A stretch of 64,000 nt of DNA from NCBI RefSeq assembly GCF_030824335.1, contig NZ_JAVBXX010000013.1, positions 84,389-148,388 on the forward strand, written 5' to 3'. This DNA is from Azonexus sp. GTDB taxonomy: Bacteria; Pseudomonadota; Gammaproteobacteria; Burkholderiales; Rhodocyclaceae. This document shows, piece by piece, positions 9,845-18,708 of the stretch. Under the pieces are notes generated by a model. It was given only the letters and a program-made list of their open reading frames with translations, was not told where the DNA came from and did no database searches. Positions within the stretch are counted from its first letter, which is position 1. Each line of letters opens with the position of its first letter. Both the position numbers and the translations under genes were made by a program.

Positions 9845-10736
9845 TCGCCAACTGCCGGGGGATCGCGGCAAACGACCAATGGGCCAGCGCCCACTGCCAG
9901 ACCTCGCCCACCGCCGCACCGGCCAAGCCCGCTGGCGTCCTCTGCCCGAGAAAATTCAAGGCCCGTACCAGTTCACCCGCCGCTTGCGTTGCGACGATTG
10001 CCGGCGCCAAGGTCTGCTTCGACCATTTCTCGCCTGCGGGATTCGTCGCTACCGGCAAATGGGCATAACGCGGCACGGCATAACCGAGACAAGTTTGCAG
10101 CCAGATCTGGCGCGGCGTCGAAGCAAGCAGATCGGCCCCGCGCACCACGTCGGAAATCCCCTGAAAATGATCGTCGACCGCAACAGCCAGTTGATAAGCA
10201 AACAAACCATCGGCCCGCCGCAACACAAAGTCGCCGACATCGGACTCAAGATGCTGGGCGATCCGCCCCTGCACACGATCATCAAATGCCATCTCACGAT
10301 CATCCACCAACAAGCGCCAGGCCCGCGGCTGTTGCCCAGCCGCCAGGCCGGCACGACAGCGTCCGGGATAAACCAGGCCACCATCGACAGCCTGACGCCT
10401 TGCCAACTCGGCAATTTCCTTGCGCGAACAGGCGCAGGCATAGGCCAAACCAAGCGACTTCAGCTTTTCCAGCACCTCGGCGTAGGCCGCCAAGCGTGCA
10501 CTCTGGTAAAGCACCGGGCCATCCCAAGCAAAGCCAAATGCCTCCAGCGTACGCAGAATATCGTCAGCCGCGCCGGGCACATTGCGTGAGGTATCGACAT
10601 CCTCCATCCGCACCAGCCATTCGCCACCATGGGCACGGGCATCCAGGCAACTGGCCAGCGCCGCAACCAGCGAACCGAAATGCAACGGTCCGGTCGGCGA
10701 TGGCGCAAAACGACCGCGGTAAAACGTGAGCTTCAT
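9807..10736 (-). CDS. gluQRS: Glutamyl-Q tRNA(Asp) synthetase
   Basis: Truncated glutamyl-tRNA synthetase paralogue that attaches glutamate to queuosine at the anticodon wobble base of tRNA(Asp). The N-terminus RGRFAPSPTGPLHFGSL has the class I HIGH-type site (HFGS). A zinc-site pattern is visible (CACSRKEI, then VYPGRC), and KWSKQTLAP stands for KMSKS. There is no anticodon-binding domain and the length (309 aa) fits GluQRS. ATG at 10736 is chosen, with GAAG just upstream; a TTG 33 bp further out (10769) is also possible. A TGCGGTCGAC copy (10173-10182, minus) lies in the coding region. Confidence 0.93.
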   Translation of the reverse strand: MKLTFYRGRFAPSPTGPLHFGSLVAALASCLDARAHGGEWLVRMEDVDTSRNVPGAADDILRTLEAFGFAWDGPVLYQSARLAAYAEVLEKLKSLGLAYACACSRKEIAELARRQAVDGGLVYPGRCRAGLAAGQQPRAWRLLVDDREMAFDDRVQGRIAQHLESDVGDFVLRRADGLFAYQLAVAVDDHFQGISDVVRGADLLASTPRQIWLQTCLGYAVPRYAHLPVATNPAGEKWSKQTLAPAIVATQAAGELVRALNFLGQRTPAGLAGAAVGEVWQWALAHWSFAAIPRQLAISVAANLSRSAD

Positions 10737-10808
10737 TTCTTCAGCATGCTCGAAAAACAATTTACGCAATCCTCTCCGGCAAGCACGCTGCAGACATGCG
10801 CATCAGAC

Positions 10809-13373
10809 TCAAGCCAGCGAGGTAGCGAACGCCACAGAGAACCAGAAGGTACTGCCGGCACCGAGCTGACTATCCACCCCGATGCTGCCGTTCATTGCCT
10901 GCACCAGTTTCTTGCTGATTGCCAAGCCCAGCCCCGTGCCACCGAATTTCCGGGTAGTCGATCCATCGAGTTGCTCAAACGCCGAGAACAGACGGCCTTG
11001 CTCTTCTGCCGGGATACCAATCCCGGTATCGGCAATTTCAAAGCGCAAAACAACATGCGTTGCGTCTTCCTCCCTGACAGCGGCGCAAACGGTGACTGAA
11101 CCGGCAGCCGTGAACTTGATGGCATTGCTGATCAACTTCCCGAGGATTTGTTCAAGACGCACCGGATCTCCACGCAAGCCACGCCCGGCCAAAGCAGGGT
11201 CAAGCACCACCGCCAGTAGCAGATCCTTTCGCTGCGCTTCCGGCTTGAAGCGATGGACGATACGTTCCAGCGAGTCGCCAAGCGTGAAAGTCTGTTGCTC
11301 AAGATGAAGCTGATTGGCCTCGATATTCGACAACTCTAGAACGTCATTGATGATTTCCAAAAGCTGGTTCGATGCAAGCAAGACTTTATCCAGCAGGGAA
11401 ATTTGTTTGGCATCCGTCGAGCTGCGTCTGACAATACCAGTCAAGCCCATGATGGCATTCATTGGCGTGCGCAACTCGTGGCTCATCGTTGCCAGAAAAA
11501 TGGTCTTGGCCCGGTTGGCAGCTTCCGCCGCATCCTTGGCAATCAAAAGTGCTGCCGTGCGCTCCTGCACCAATGCTTCCAGGTGATTCCGATGCTTTGC
11601 CAACTCGGTTTCGACAAGCTTTTGTGCCGTGATATCCCTGGCAATCGTCGAGATACCGACGATCTCACCAGCGGAATCGAAAATAGGAGAAATCGTTACC
11701 GAGATTTCCACTTTACGCCCATCCTTGTGCAGCCTGACCGTTTCAAAATGCTCAGTGGGCTCGCCGCGCTGAATACGGCCAAGAATCTCCGCCTCCTCCA
11801 CCTGTCGATCCTCAGGAAAAAGACACTGCATGGAACGGCCGATCATTTCATCGGCAGCAAACCCGAACAGCAATTGCGCCCCAGGATTCCAGCTGGTCAC
11901 GATGCCATCGAGAGACTTGCTGATGATGGCATCTTCCGATGACTGAATAATCGACGCGAAATGGCGCAACGCCGCCTCAGCTTGCTTGAGCGGTGTAATG
12001 TCGGAAATCAGGACATAAAATCCCTTCACCTGATCTCCCTGACGATCAGGCAGACAATAAGCGTAGGTAAAGCAGGTGCTGCCGTCCGGCTTGGTTAGCG
12101 TACTTTCAAAATGTTGCGCCTCGCCGCGAAGTACGGCATTGATGCAATCCTCCTGCTGCCGAAATGCCTGCGCTCCGATCAACTCCCGCATGGTGATGCC
12201 TTGTATCTCGGCTTTTGTCTTGCCGAAAAACTCCTCATGCTGAGCATTGGCGAACTCGCAGCGCAGCGCCGAGTTCCAATAGGCCACCAAGCCGGGAATA
12301 TGATCGGTCACCATCTGCACAAAGCGCACGCTTTCCTGCAATTCAACAGTCATTTCCCGTGCCAGTCTCAAAGCACGAGCACGACTGGTCGTCAGCAGCC
12401 AGGAAAGCAAGGTCAGCAGCAAGCTAAGGCCGACACCACTGATAGCAATCAACGGCGCATCGCTACGGCCAAAGCGTTCGGCAAATTCGCCAGAAGCCAT
12501 CACGGTCAGCGCCCAGGTACGCCCGCCAACTACCAGGTATTCATGCGCAGTCAAAATACTGGCAACCGGTGCCACCTGCTGCTCTGACTGATACAGCAAG
12601 CTCTGCCCGGAAATTTCTATCCCGTCATGCAAGGAAAAACCGATGCCGGGAGGAAGCTGGCCATAGAGGCTGGCCATCAAATCGTTCATCCGAAACGCAG
12701 CAAACACCCACCCCTTGAAGTGGCGACGACGCTGCTCCAGCGTATTGCTCGGCTGGCCGGATGCATAAATCGGCAAATACATGATAAAACTGGGTTGCTC
12801 GACCGGCTCGGTTTCAGTACTTAGCCTGACCTTCCCGGAAATAGCCGCCATCCCGGAATCGCGCGAGCGCTCCATTGCAAGCTGCCGCATCGGTTCGGCC
12901 CAGCCATCAAATCCGAAAGCAGCCTGGTTACGGCCGATGTAGGGCTCACGTTGCACGACCGGTGCGTAAGCGTCACGCAGACCTTCAGGGCGAATGGTGT
13001 AGTCGCTGAATCCAAGGCGCTGCATTTTGCCCAGATGTGCAGCCTTTTGCTCGGCTAACACCCAGTCAACCTGGCCGATCGCCTGCACACCGGAAAAATT
13101 GGCATCCAGCTGCAACAAAGCCACATAATCTTGCAAACCCTTGCGATCAATCTTGCCCATTGCAGCGTATTGAGCCTGCACGCCGCGCAACATCTGCTCA
13201 TAAGCGCCCATGCGCTGTTCAATACGGCTAGTCGTTTCAAGCAGTGCGTGCTCGAAATGGGTCTGCAGTTGCCGCTGAGTACCAAGCCGCTCATGATTCC
13301 AGACCTGCCAGGTGACCCCCAGGGTAACCATCAGTATCCCCAGAGGCAACCACCACGTTCGATTCATCGGCAT
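10809..13373 (-). CDS. CHASE-PAS-PAS hybrid-less sensor histidine kinase
   Basis: Membrane sensor kinase of 854 residues. In order: a transmembrane helix at ~6-25; a periplasmic CHASE domain to ~290 (pattern RIEQRMGAYEQMLRG); a second transmembrane helix at ~303-325; two PAS/PAC modules at ~350-470 and ~475-600; a HisKA dimerisation domain with the phospho-acceptor motif MSHELRTPMNAIMG; and a HATPase_c domain with FEIADTGIGI and GGTGLGLAIS. There is no receiver domain, and no response regulator gene lies nearby, so its partner must be elsewhere. The ATG overlaps the stop of the upstream periplasmic binding protein by one base, suggesting that protein feeds signals to the kinase. Confidence 0.9.
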   Translation of the reverse strand: MPMNRTWWLPLGILMVTLGVTWQVWNHERLGTQRQLQTHFEHALLETTSRIEQRMGAYEQMLRGVQAQYAAMGKIDRKGLQDYVALLQLDANFSGVQAIGQVDWVLAEQKAAHLGKMQRLGFSDYTIRPEGLRDAYAPVVQREPYIGRNQAAFGFDGWAEPMRQLAMERSRDSGMAAISGKVRLSTETEPVEQPSFIMYLPIYASGQPSNTLEQRRRHFKGWVFAAFRMNDLMASLYGQLPPGIGFSLHDGIEISGQSLLYQSEQQVAPVASILTAHEYLVVGGRTWALTVMASGEFAERFGRSDAPLIAISGVGLSLLLTLLSWLLTTSRARALRLAREMTVELQESVRFVQMVTDHIPGLVAYWNSALRCEFANAQHEEFFGKTKAEIQGITMRELIGAQAFRQQEDCINAVLRGEAQHFESTLTKPDGSTCFTYAYCLPDRQGDQVKGFYVLISDITPLKQAEAALRHFASIIQSSEDAIISKSLDGIVTSWNPGAQLLFGFAADEMIGRSMQCLFPEDRQVEEAEILGRIQRGEPTEHFETVRLHKDGRKVEISVTISPIFDSAGEIVGISTIARDITAQKLVETELAKHRNHLEALVQERTAALLIAKDAAEAANRAKTIFLATMSHELRTPMNAIMGLTGIVRRSSTDAKQISLLDKVLLASNQLLEIINDVLELSNIEANQLHLEQQTFTLGDSLERIVHRFKPEAQRKDLLLAVVLDPALAGRGLRGDPVRLEQILGKLISNAIKFTAAGSVTVCAAVREEDATHVVLRFEIADTGIGIPAEEQGRLFSAFEQLDGSTTRKFGGTGLGLAISKKLVQAMNGSIGVDSQLGAGSTFWFSVAFATSLA

Positions 13374-14170
13374 CAGGGGGCCGAAAACTCAAGCATGGAC
13401 GTAGCGATATCCGCCTTGAAATAGCGCTCGAAAATGCGCTGCATGGAGCCGTCGGCACGCATCTCTTCAATCAATGCACGCCACTTTTCCCGTGCCTCCT
13501 GCGACAAGGCTTTTTTTGACATGATCAGGCCGTGCGGCACAGGTGGATCATTGAACTCAACGATATTCGTAACGTCACGAATACGCCTGGTTTCGATCGC
13601 CGGATAATCGAAAGGCTCGATGATCATGCCCTGGATCTTGTTGGCCAACAGCAACTCGTACAAAGGCAACAAGCCACCAGCCTGACTGACTCGATTCGCC
13701 CCGGTAAGCCGATCAACCAGCAAATTGGCATTGGCGCTGTAGCGAAAACTGCGGATCACACCAAGTTGCAACTTGTCGTTCCGTTCGAAATCGGAGATTT
13801 GCCCAATCGCCGCATCCTTGCGCGTCAGCAGGTAATACTTGTTACTGACATACCAGGCAAACGCAGCAAAACGCTCACGTTCCGGATTGGTGATGCCGGA
13901 CAAGCTGAAATCAAGGGCCCCGGACTCGATCAGTTGCCATATGCGGGCACGCGGCATCAGGCTGACATTCACCTTGCAAGCGCTACGTCGAATCAACTCT
14001 TCGGCAATATCCTTGTCGATGCCCTTGTCGGTTTCGGCCGAATAGAGCAGGCCGTGATCATGCAAAGCCAGCGTATAAGTCCGCCCGCAATCCGGGCCGG
14101 CGAACGTCAAGCCGCTATGCAAACCGCAGATGAGCAACAATGCGTGACAGAGTGTTCTCAATTGCACCAC
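13373..14170 (-). CDS. Periplasmic solute-binding protein (PBP2/SBP_bac_3 type)
   Basis: Predicted secreted binding protein of 265 residues with an N-terminal signal peptide (hydrophobic LLLICGLHSGLTFAG, likely cleaved near residue 24). The body resembles family 3 solute-binding proteins: IDKDIAEELIRRSACKVNV, DFSLSGITNPERERFAAFA and a C-terminal AREKWRALIEEMRADG. No transporter genes adjoin it. It is coupled to the CHASE kinase (stop and start overlap at 13373), so a role as a sensory input protein is more likely than import; the ligand is unknown. Confidence 0.8.
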   Translation of the reverse strand: MVQLRTLCHALLLICGLHSGLTFAGPDCGRTYTLALHDHGLLYSAETDKGIDKDIAEELIRRSACKVNVSLMPRARIWQLIESGALDFSLSGITNPERERFAAFAWYVSNKYYLLTRKDAAIGQISDFERNDKLQLGVIRSFRYSANANLLVDRLTGANRVSQAGGLLPLYELLLANKIQGMIIEPFDYPAIETRRIRDVTNIVEFNDPPVPHGLIMSKKALSQEAREKWRALIEEMRADGSMQRIFERYFKADIATSMLEFSAP

Positions 14171-14310
14171 CGATGTATGACGATTTGAGCCAGGGACTAT
14201 ATGCTAACTATTTCCGCATGCGCGAAAAACGAGTTTTTGGTTTTTTTACCAATTACCAAGCACGCTCAGGATAGACAATTTATCACCACCCCGGAAACTC
14301 TTTCGACAAC

Positions 14311-14337
14311 TTAGCACTCTGATGCAGCGAGTGCTAA
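14311..14337 (+). promoter_or_regulatory. CIRCE operator (HrcA binding site) upstream of rpoH
   Basis: Perfect inverted repeat TTAGCACTC - 9 bases - GAGTGCTAA, identical to the consensus CIRCE element bound by the heat-shock repressor HrcA. It lies 35 bp before the rpoH start codon. The right arm overlaps a possible -10 box (TAAAAT, 14335-14340), so HrcA binding would block transcription start. HrcA itself is not in the window. CIRCE in front of rpoH is known in some betaproteobacteria and links the HrcA and sigma-32 regulons. Confidence 0.93.
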
Positions 14338-14372
14338 AATGAATCAAATCAGTTGAAGGAGAATTTCACGCT

Positions 14373-15233
14373 ATGACACATGCCCTGGCGCTTCCCGTCC
14401 CCTTGGCCGTTGGCAACATCGATGCCTACATTCAGGTCGCGAATCGTTATCCCATGCTCTCCGAAGCAGAGGAAATCGGGCTGGCCGAGCGTTTCCACAA
14501 CGATGGCGATGTGGAAGCGGCGCGTCAGCTGGTGCTTTCGCATCTGCGGCTGGTCATCTCCATTGCCCGCGGCTACTTAGGCTACGGCCTGCCGCATGCC
14601 GACCTGATCCAGGAAGGCAACATCGGCCTGATGAAAGCGGTAAAACGTTTTGACCCAAGCCGCGGTGTACGTCTTGTTTCCTTCGCCATGCACTGGATCA
14701 AGGCGGAAATCCACGAATACATCCTGAAAAACTGGCGTCTGGTCAAAGTCGCAACGACCAAAGCGCAGCGCAAGCTGTTCTTTAACCTGCGCGGTCTGAA
14801 GGCGGGCTACGAAGGCGTCGATACACTGAACGGCACACAGGCGGCCGAAGTCGCAGCACGTCTGGGCGTCAAGCAGGAAGAAGTCGTCGAGATGGAAACC
14901 CGGCTGTCCGGGCGCGACATGGCGCTCGACGGCAGCCCCGATGACAGCGATGACGCTTTCGCGCCGATCGACTACCTGGCCGACTCCCGCTACGAACCGA
15001 CGCGCATCATCGAAGACAAGGCGCAGCACCGCCTGCACAACGAAGGCCTGCACGAAGCGCTGGAAACGCTGGATCCGCGCAGCCGCCGGATCATCGAGGC
15101 ACGCTGGCTACACGATGGCGAATCGGCGACACTGCACGACCTGGCGGCCGAATTCTCGGTTTCAGCCGAACGCATCCGGCAAATCGAAGTCAAGGCACTG
15201 CAAAAAATGCGTGGGGCGCTGTTGCCGGCCTGA
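14373..15233 (+). CDS. rpoH: RNA polymerase sigma-32 factor (heat shock)
   Basis: Alternative sigma factor for heat-shock promoters, 286 residues. Region 2 has GLPHADLIQEGNIGLMKAV and FDPSRGVRLVSFAMHWIKAE; the RpoH box QRKLFFNLR follows and identifies it as sigma-32 rather than another sigma-70 relative. Region 4 ends with a helix-turn-helix (SVSAERIRQIEVKALQKMR). The ATG is preceded by GAAGGAGAA at a suitable distance. Transcription is likely under HrcA control through the CIRCE element just upstream. A 34-bp palindrome follows the stop codon. Confidence 0.97.
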   Translation: MTHALALPVPLAVGNIDAYIQVANRYPMLSEAEEIGLAERFHNDGDVEAARQLVLSHLRLVISIARGYLGYGLPHADLIQEGNIGLMKAVKRFDPSRGVRLVSFAMHWIKAEIHEYILKNWRLVKVATTKAQRKLFFNLRGLKAGYEGVDTLNGTQAAEVAARLGVKQEEVVEMETRLSGRDMALDGSPDDSDDAFAPIDYLADSRYEPTRIIEDKAQHRLHNEGLHEALETLDPRSRRIIEARWLHDGESATLHDLAAEFSVSAERIRQIEVKALQKMRGALLPA

Positions 15234-15290
15234 CCCGGAACCATTTGCTGGCATCGCGGATGCCACCAAATCTGCCAGCCAATACAATTC

Positions 15291-15324
15291 GGGCAAATTC
15301 TGCGGTCGACCGCAGAATTTGCCC
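15291..15324. terminator. 34-bp perfect palindrome between convergent genes, built on TGCGGTCGACCGCA
   Basis: A perfect inverted repeat with 17-base arms (GGGCAAATTCTGCGGTC and its exact complement) and no loop bases, centred on TGCGGTCGACCGCA. It sits between rpoH and the convergent RTX gene, so an RNA hairpin could end transcription from both sides, although no strong U-run follows. The core is two opposed, overlapping copies of the dispersed decamer TGCGGTCGAC, the arrangement in which DNA uptake sequences serve as terminators in Neisseria and Haemophilus. Confidence 0.75.
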
Positions 15325-15369
15325 TATATTTCCGTACCCGCAAAAACACCAGAACTCCGCCTCTGCCGC

Positions 15370-16614
15370 TCAAAGCAGAATGTCCGCCAGCGACAGCTCA
15401 CTGACGCCGATCAGGGCAAGCGAAAACTCGGCCGCCTCGTCGGTATCGATATTTCCGTATAGCACGCCATTAACGAAGCGTAGCTGGCCCGGCACGGAAA
15501 ACTCGGTGTAATCAAGCAACAACTCAAAAAACGGCTCGTCCCAATCCTTGCTGCTATCCGCACGGATCGCCGTCAGATCAATCATGTCCTGCCCGCTGGT
15601 GAAATCCGTAATAGCATCGCGCAAAAACACCTCGGTAGACGATTCCGCGGCCATTTGAAACAGAAAAATATCGTTACCTGCTCCGCCAGTCAGCACATCC
15701 GAACCACTGCCCCCCAGCAGAATATCGTTTCCAGCGCCACCACTCAGAAAATCGTTACCGCTACCGCCAGCCAGTGCGTCATCGCCGAAATCGCCATACA
15801 GCGAATCTGCACCGTCAAACCCAAGCAAAGTATCGTTGCCCGCGCCGCCCAGAATCTCGTCATTGCCAGTCTGCGGTCCATTCTGCGGATTGATGATGGC
15901 GGTTACAACATCCCCGGCGGCTGCCACGGCTGGCCAGATGGTCTGGTCCGGCGAGACATACAGCGGCAGCAACAACCTGCCGCCATAAGTCTGGGCCAGC
16001 TCGACCTGTTGGTCAAAATGCACGGACAAGGAATCCCACGGATTACTTGTGCCAGCACCATCCTCTGTCGCATAAACATAGCCGGCCCCGCTGGCAAACA
16101 AACGCGACACATTGCTCACAACCGCCGATTCGGCAATCCCGTATTCAAGCGCGGCCATTTTCTCGGATGGATAGCCCAGCGCCCTGCCCGTCGCAAGAAT
16201 GGGCGAAATGTCTTTCTGTCCCTCGCCAAGCACAATGACTTCCGGCAAATACAGGTAATCAACATGGCTGGGTACCTTGCCCGGATTGAAAATCACCGAC
16301 AAGCCAAGTCCATTCGCGTGCTCGACCACAATGCGATAGGTCTCGAGATCAAGCATCTCACCGGAAACCTCATCAATGAAAACCGACGTCATGGCACTGA
16401 ATCCCAATTTCATCCAGCTGATATCCAGACAGATTTCCAAGGCTGACCGGGAACCGTACCCGGAATACACATAACCGGAGATGTTGACGCCCGCGTCGAC
16501 CAATTCACCCACCCGATCGACATAGGTCTGAGCTGCCTGGCCGCCAATCAACAAATCATCGGCCACTGAACCAACAAGCTGGTCCGATTTATCACTACCG
16601 AAAAGCATATTCAC
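15370..16614 (-). CDS. Spherulin-4-like TIM-barrel domain fused to RTX repeats, apparently circularly permuted
   Basis: Secreted-type protein of about 414 residues, start taken as GTG 16614 because AGGAG lies 6 bases upstream (ATG 16608 is the alternative). Residues ~47-56 (GYVYSGYGSR), ~77-85 (SVFIDEVSG), ~107-112 (VIFNPG) and ~176-200 match successive blocks of the spherulin-4 family, but the block that opens canonical members (LLLPLYVSP, then AIINPQNGP) lies at ~214-247, after the others. From ~252 on come at least four glycine-aspartate RTX nonapeptides (GGAGNDTLLG type) that bind calcium. There is no signal peptide; the C-terminal LADILL suggests type I secretion. Enzymatic activity is unproven. 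Confidence 0.75.
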   Translation of the reverse strand: MNMLFGSDKSDQLVGSVADDLLIGGQAAQTYVDRVGELVDAGVNISGYVYSGYGSRSALEICLDISWMKLGFSAMTSVFIDEVSGEMLDLETYRIVVEHANGLGLSVIFNPGKVPSHVDYLYLPEVIVLGEGQKDISPILATGRALGYPSEKMAALEYGIAESAVVSNVSRLFASGAGYVYATEDGAGTSNPWDSLSVHFDQQVELAQTYGGRLLLPLYVSPDQTIWPAVAAAGDVVTAIINPQNGPQTGNDEILGGAGNDTLLGFDGADSLYGDFGDDALAGGSGNDFLSGGAGNDILLGGSGSDVLTGGAGNDIFLFQMAAESSTEVFLRDAITDFTSGQDMIDLTAIRADSSKDWDEPFFELLLDYTEFSVPGQLRFVNGVLYGNIDTDEAAEFSLALIGVSELSLADILL

Positions 16615-16699
16615 ATCCGACTCCTGTCTGTACTCCCGCAAGGCCACATCTGCACTTCAACCCCAAGGGCAGCTTTTGTTTCCATGATCGTAAAAAAGC

Positions 16700-17458
16700 T
16701 CAAAAATCCCCGAATACAGCACGCGCATTAGCGCTCGTCTGCGCCACCAACGCGGCCAGAGAAACACCGCGCAAGCCGGCAATTTCTGCGGCAATACGCG
16801 GCAACTCAGCCGGGGCATTGCGCCCCCGATTCAGCCAGGCCGGCGGAATATCCGGTGCGTCGGTCTCCAGCACGATAGCCTCATCCGGCAAGGTCGCAGC
16901 CAGTTGCCGGATACGGGTCGATCCAGCATAGGTCGCGGCCCCGCCAAAACCCAGTTTGAAACCCAGTTTGATGAACTCATCGGCCTGCTGGCGACTGCCA
17001 TTGAAAGCATGCGCAATGCCGCCACGTACCCGAATCCGGCGCAGTTCCTTCAGCACCGCATCAATCGAGCGCCGCACATGCAGGATGACCGGCAAATCGA
17101 ACTCACGAGCCAACTTGAGTTGCTCGACGAAAAACAAGGTTTGCCGCACCGGATCATTGCGGTCAACGTAAAAATCCAGGCCAATTTCACCCACCGCCAA
17201 CGGCTGCTCACGCACCAGCCAATCGCGCACTATCGCCAGATCGTCAGCCCCGGCCTGCGGTACATACAGCGGATGAATGCCATAAGCAGCCCGACAGCCA
17301 GACAAGCTGGAAACGGTGTTTTTTAACCGATCAAAGCCGTCGACCGCAACACCCGGCACGATGATGCGCGAAACGCCTGCCACCAGTGCAGCCGCATGCA
17401 CAGCACCCCGGTCAGCAGCAAACTCGGCCGCATCGAGGTGGCAATGCGTGTCGATCAT
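16700..17458 (-). CDS. tatD: TatD-family metal-dependent hydrolase
   Basis: Metal-dependent hydrolase/DNase of the TatD family, 252 residues from ATG 17458 (MIDTHCHLD, the HxH metal motif). Further ligands are seen in EIGLDFYVD, VILHVRRS, IAHAFNGS and ETDAPDIPP. The ATG overlaps the TGA of dadA (ATGA), so the genes are translationally coupled. Reading further upstream only adds an arginine-rich extension that overlaps dadA. A TGCGGTCGAC copy (17339-17348, minus strand) encodes part of the segment GVAVDGF. Exact substrate unknown; family members act on DNA or aminoacylated small molecules. Confidence 0.9.
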   Translation of the reverse strand: MIDTHCHLDAAEFAADRGAVHAAALVAGVSRIIVPGVAVDGFDRLKNTVSSLSGCRAAYGIHPLYVPQAGADDLAIVRDWLVREQPLAVGEIGLDFYVDRNDPVRQTLFFVEQLKLAREFDLPVILHVRRSIDAVLKELRRIRVRGGIAHAFNGSRQQADEFIKLGFKLGFGGAATYAGSTRIRQLAATLPDEAIVLETDAPDIPPAWLNRGRNAPAELPRIAAEIAGLRGVSLAALVAQTSANARAVFGDF

Positions 17459-18708
17459 CCGCGCAGGAAGGGAAATTCGGGAGCCGGTCGCCGCCCGCCG
17501 ATCAGGTCGGCCAATGCCGCCCCCGAACCGCAAGCCATCGTCCAGCCCAGCGTCCCGTGGCCGGTGTTAAGCCACAAATTGGGCAAATGGGTACGCCCGA
17601 CAAACGGTACGTTGGACGGTGTCGCCGGACGCAAGCCACACCAGAACTGCGGTTCGCCGGTAATGTCCAGTTGCGGGAAAAGTTGCTTGGTCCGGTTGAT
17701 CAGCGCCTGGCAGCGCACCGGATTGAGATCGAGGTTGTAACCGTTGAACTCCGCCGTACCAGCAACCCGCAAGCGATTTCCCAGCCGCGAAAACACCAGC
17801 TTGCGCTCATCGTCGGTCAAACTGACGCTCGGCGCGATTGCCCCATCAGCCAGCGTCAAGGTCACTGAATAGCCCTTGGCCGGAATGATTGGCAACGAAA
17901 CACCGAGCGGCCGCACCAACAAGGGCGAATAACTGCCCAACGCCACCACGTAAGCATCCGCCGTCAGCAATGCCGGGGCAGTATCGTCATGCACCACCAC
18001 CCCGGCGACCCGCCCGCTGGCGGCGGCGATACGCTCGATATGTGTGGCATGGCGAAACGTGACGCCGGCAGCGGCGGCCCGCTCGGCCAGCGCCCGGGTA
18101 AACAAATGTGCATCGCCGGATTCATCGGAGTCGGTGTAATCGCCCCCCACCAACAAATGACTTGCCCCGGCCAGCGCCGGCTCGAGGGCAACGCACGCTG
18201 CAGCATCCAGCATTTGCCGCTCCAGTCCGTAACGCGCCATCACGCTGGCCGCCTGCATCGCGCCGGCCAACTCGTTGCGATCAGTGTAAATATGCAGGAT
18301 ACCGCGCTGCAATTGCTGGTAATCCAGCGCCAGCTCCTGGCGCAAGGCTTGCAATTGCTGACGACTGTACAAGGCCATGGCCAGGATCGCATTGATATTG
18401 GCCTGCGTGCGTCCGGGCAAACATTCAAGCAGGAAACGCAGCCCCCACGCCCACTGCGCCGGGTCGGCACGCCAATGCCAGAGCAACGGTGCATCGGCGC
18501 GCCCCAGCCACTTCAGCAGGCGCGGCAAAACATGCGGGTTAGCCCACGGTTCGGCATGCGAAGCGGAAATCTGCCCGCCATTGGCAAAGCTGGTTTCCAT
18601 GCCGGCACCCGGCTGGCGATCGATCACCGTCACTTCATGTCCGGCTGCCGCGAGATACCACGCACTGCTGGTGCCAACGACCCCAGCGCCCAGAACAAGA
18701 ATTTTCAA
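17455..18708 (-). CDS. dadA: D-amino acid dehydrogenase small subunit
   Basis: FAD-dependent membrane-associated enzyme that oxidises D-amino acids (classically D-alanine) to the 2-oxo acid and ammonia, passing electrons to quinone. The 417 residues start with a Rossmann FAD motif (VLGAGVVGTSSAWYLAAAG), followed by the DadA signature ETSFANGGQISASHAEPWANP. The C-terminus has NLWLNTGHGTLGWTMACGSG, the second FAD-binding block. It overlaps spoT upstream and tatD downstream by 4 bp each. No racemase gene (dadX) adjoins it, so D-amino acids probably come from peptidoglycan turnover or the medium. Confidence 0.92.
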   Translation of the reverse strand: MKILVLGAGVVGTSSAWYLAAAGHEVTVIDRQPGAGMETSFANGGQISASHAEPWANPHVLPRLLKWLGRADAPLLWHWRADPAQWAWGLRFLLECLPGRTQANINAILAMALYSRQQLQALRQELALDYQQLQRGILHIYTDRNELAGAMQAASVMARYGLERQMLDAAACVALEPALAGASHLLVGGDYTDSDESGDAHLFTRALAERAAAAGVTFRHATHIERIAAASGRVAGVVVHDDTAPALLTADAYVVALGSYSPLLVRPLGVSLPIIPAKGYSVTLTLADGAIAPSVSLTDDERKLVFSRLGNRLRVAGTAEFNGYNLDLNPVRCQALINRTKQLFPQLDITGEPQFWCGLRPATPSNVPFVGRTHLPNLWLNTGHGTLGWTMACGSGAALADLIGGRRPAPEFPFLRG

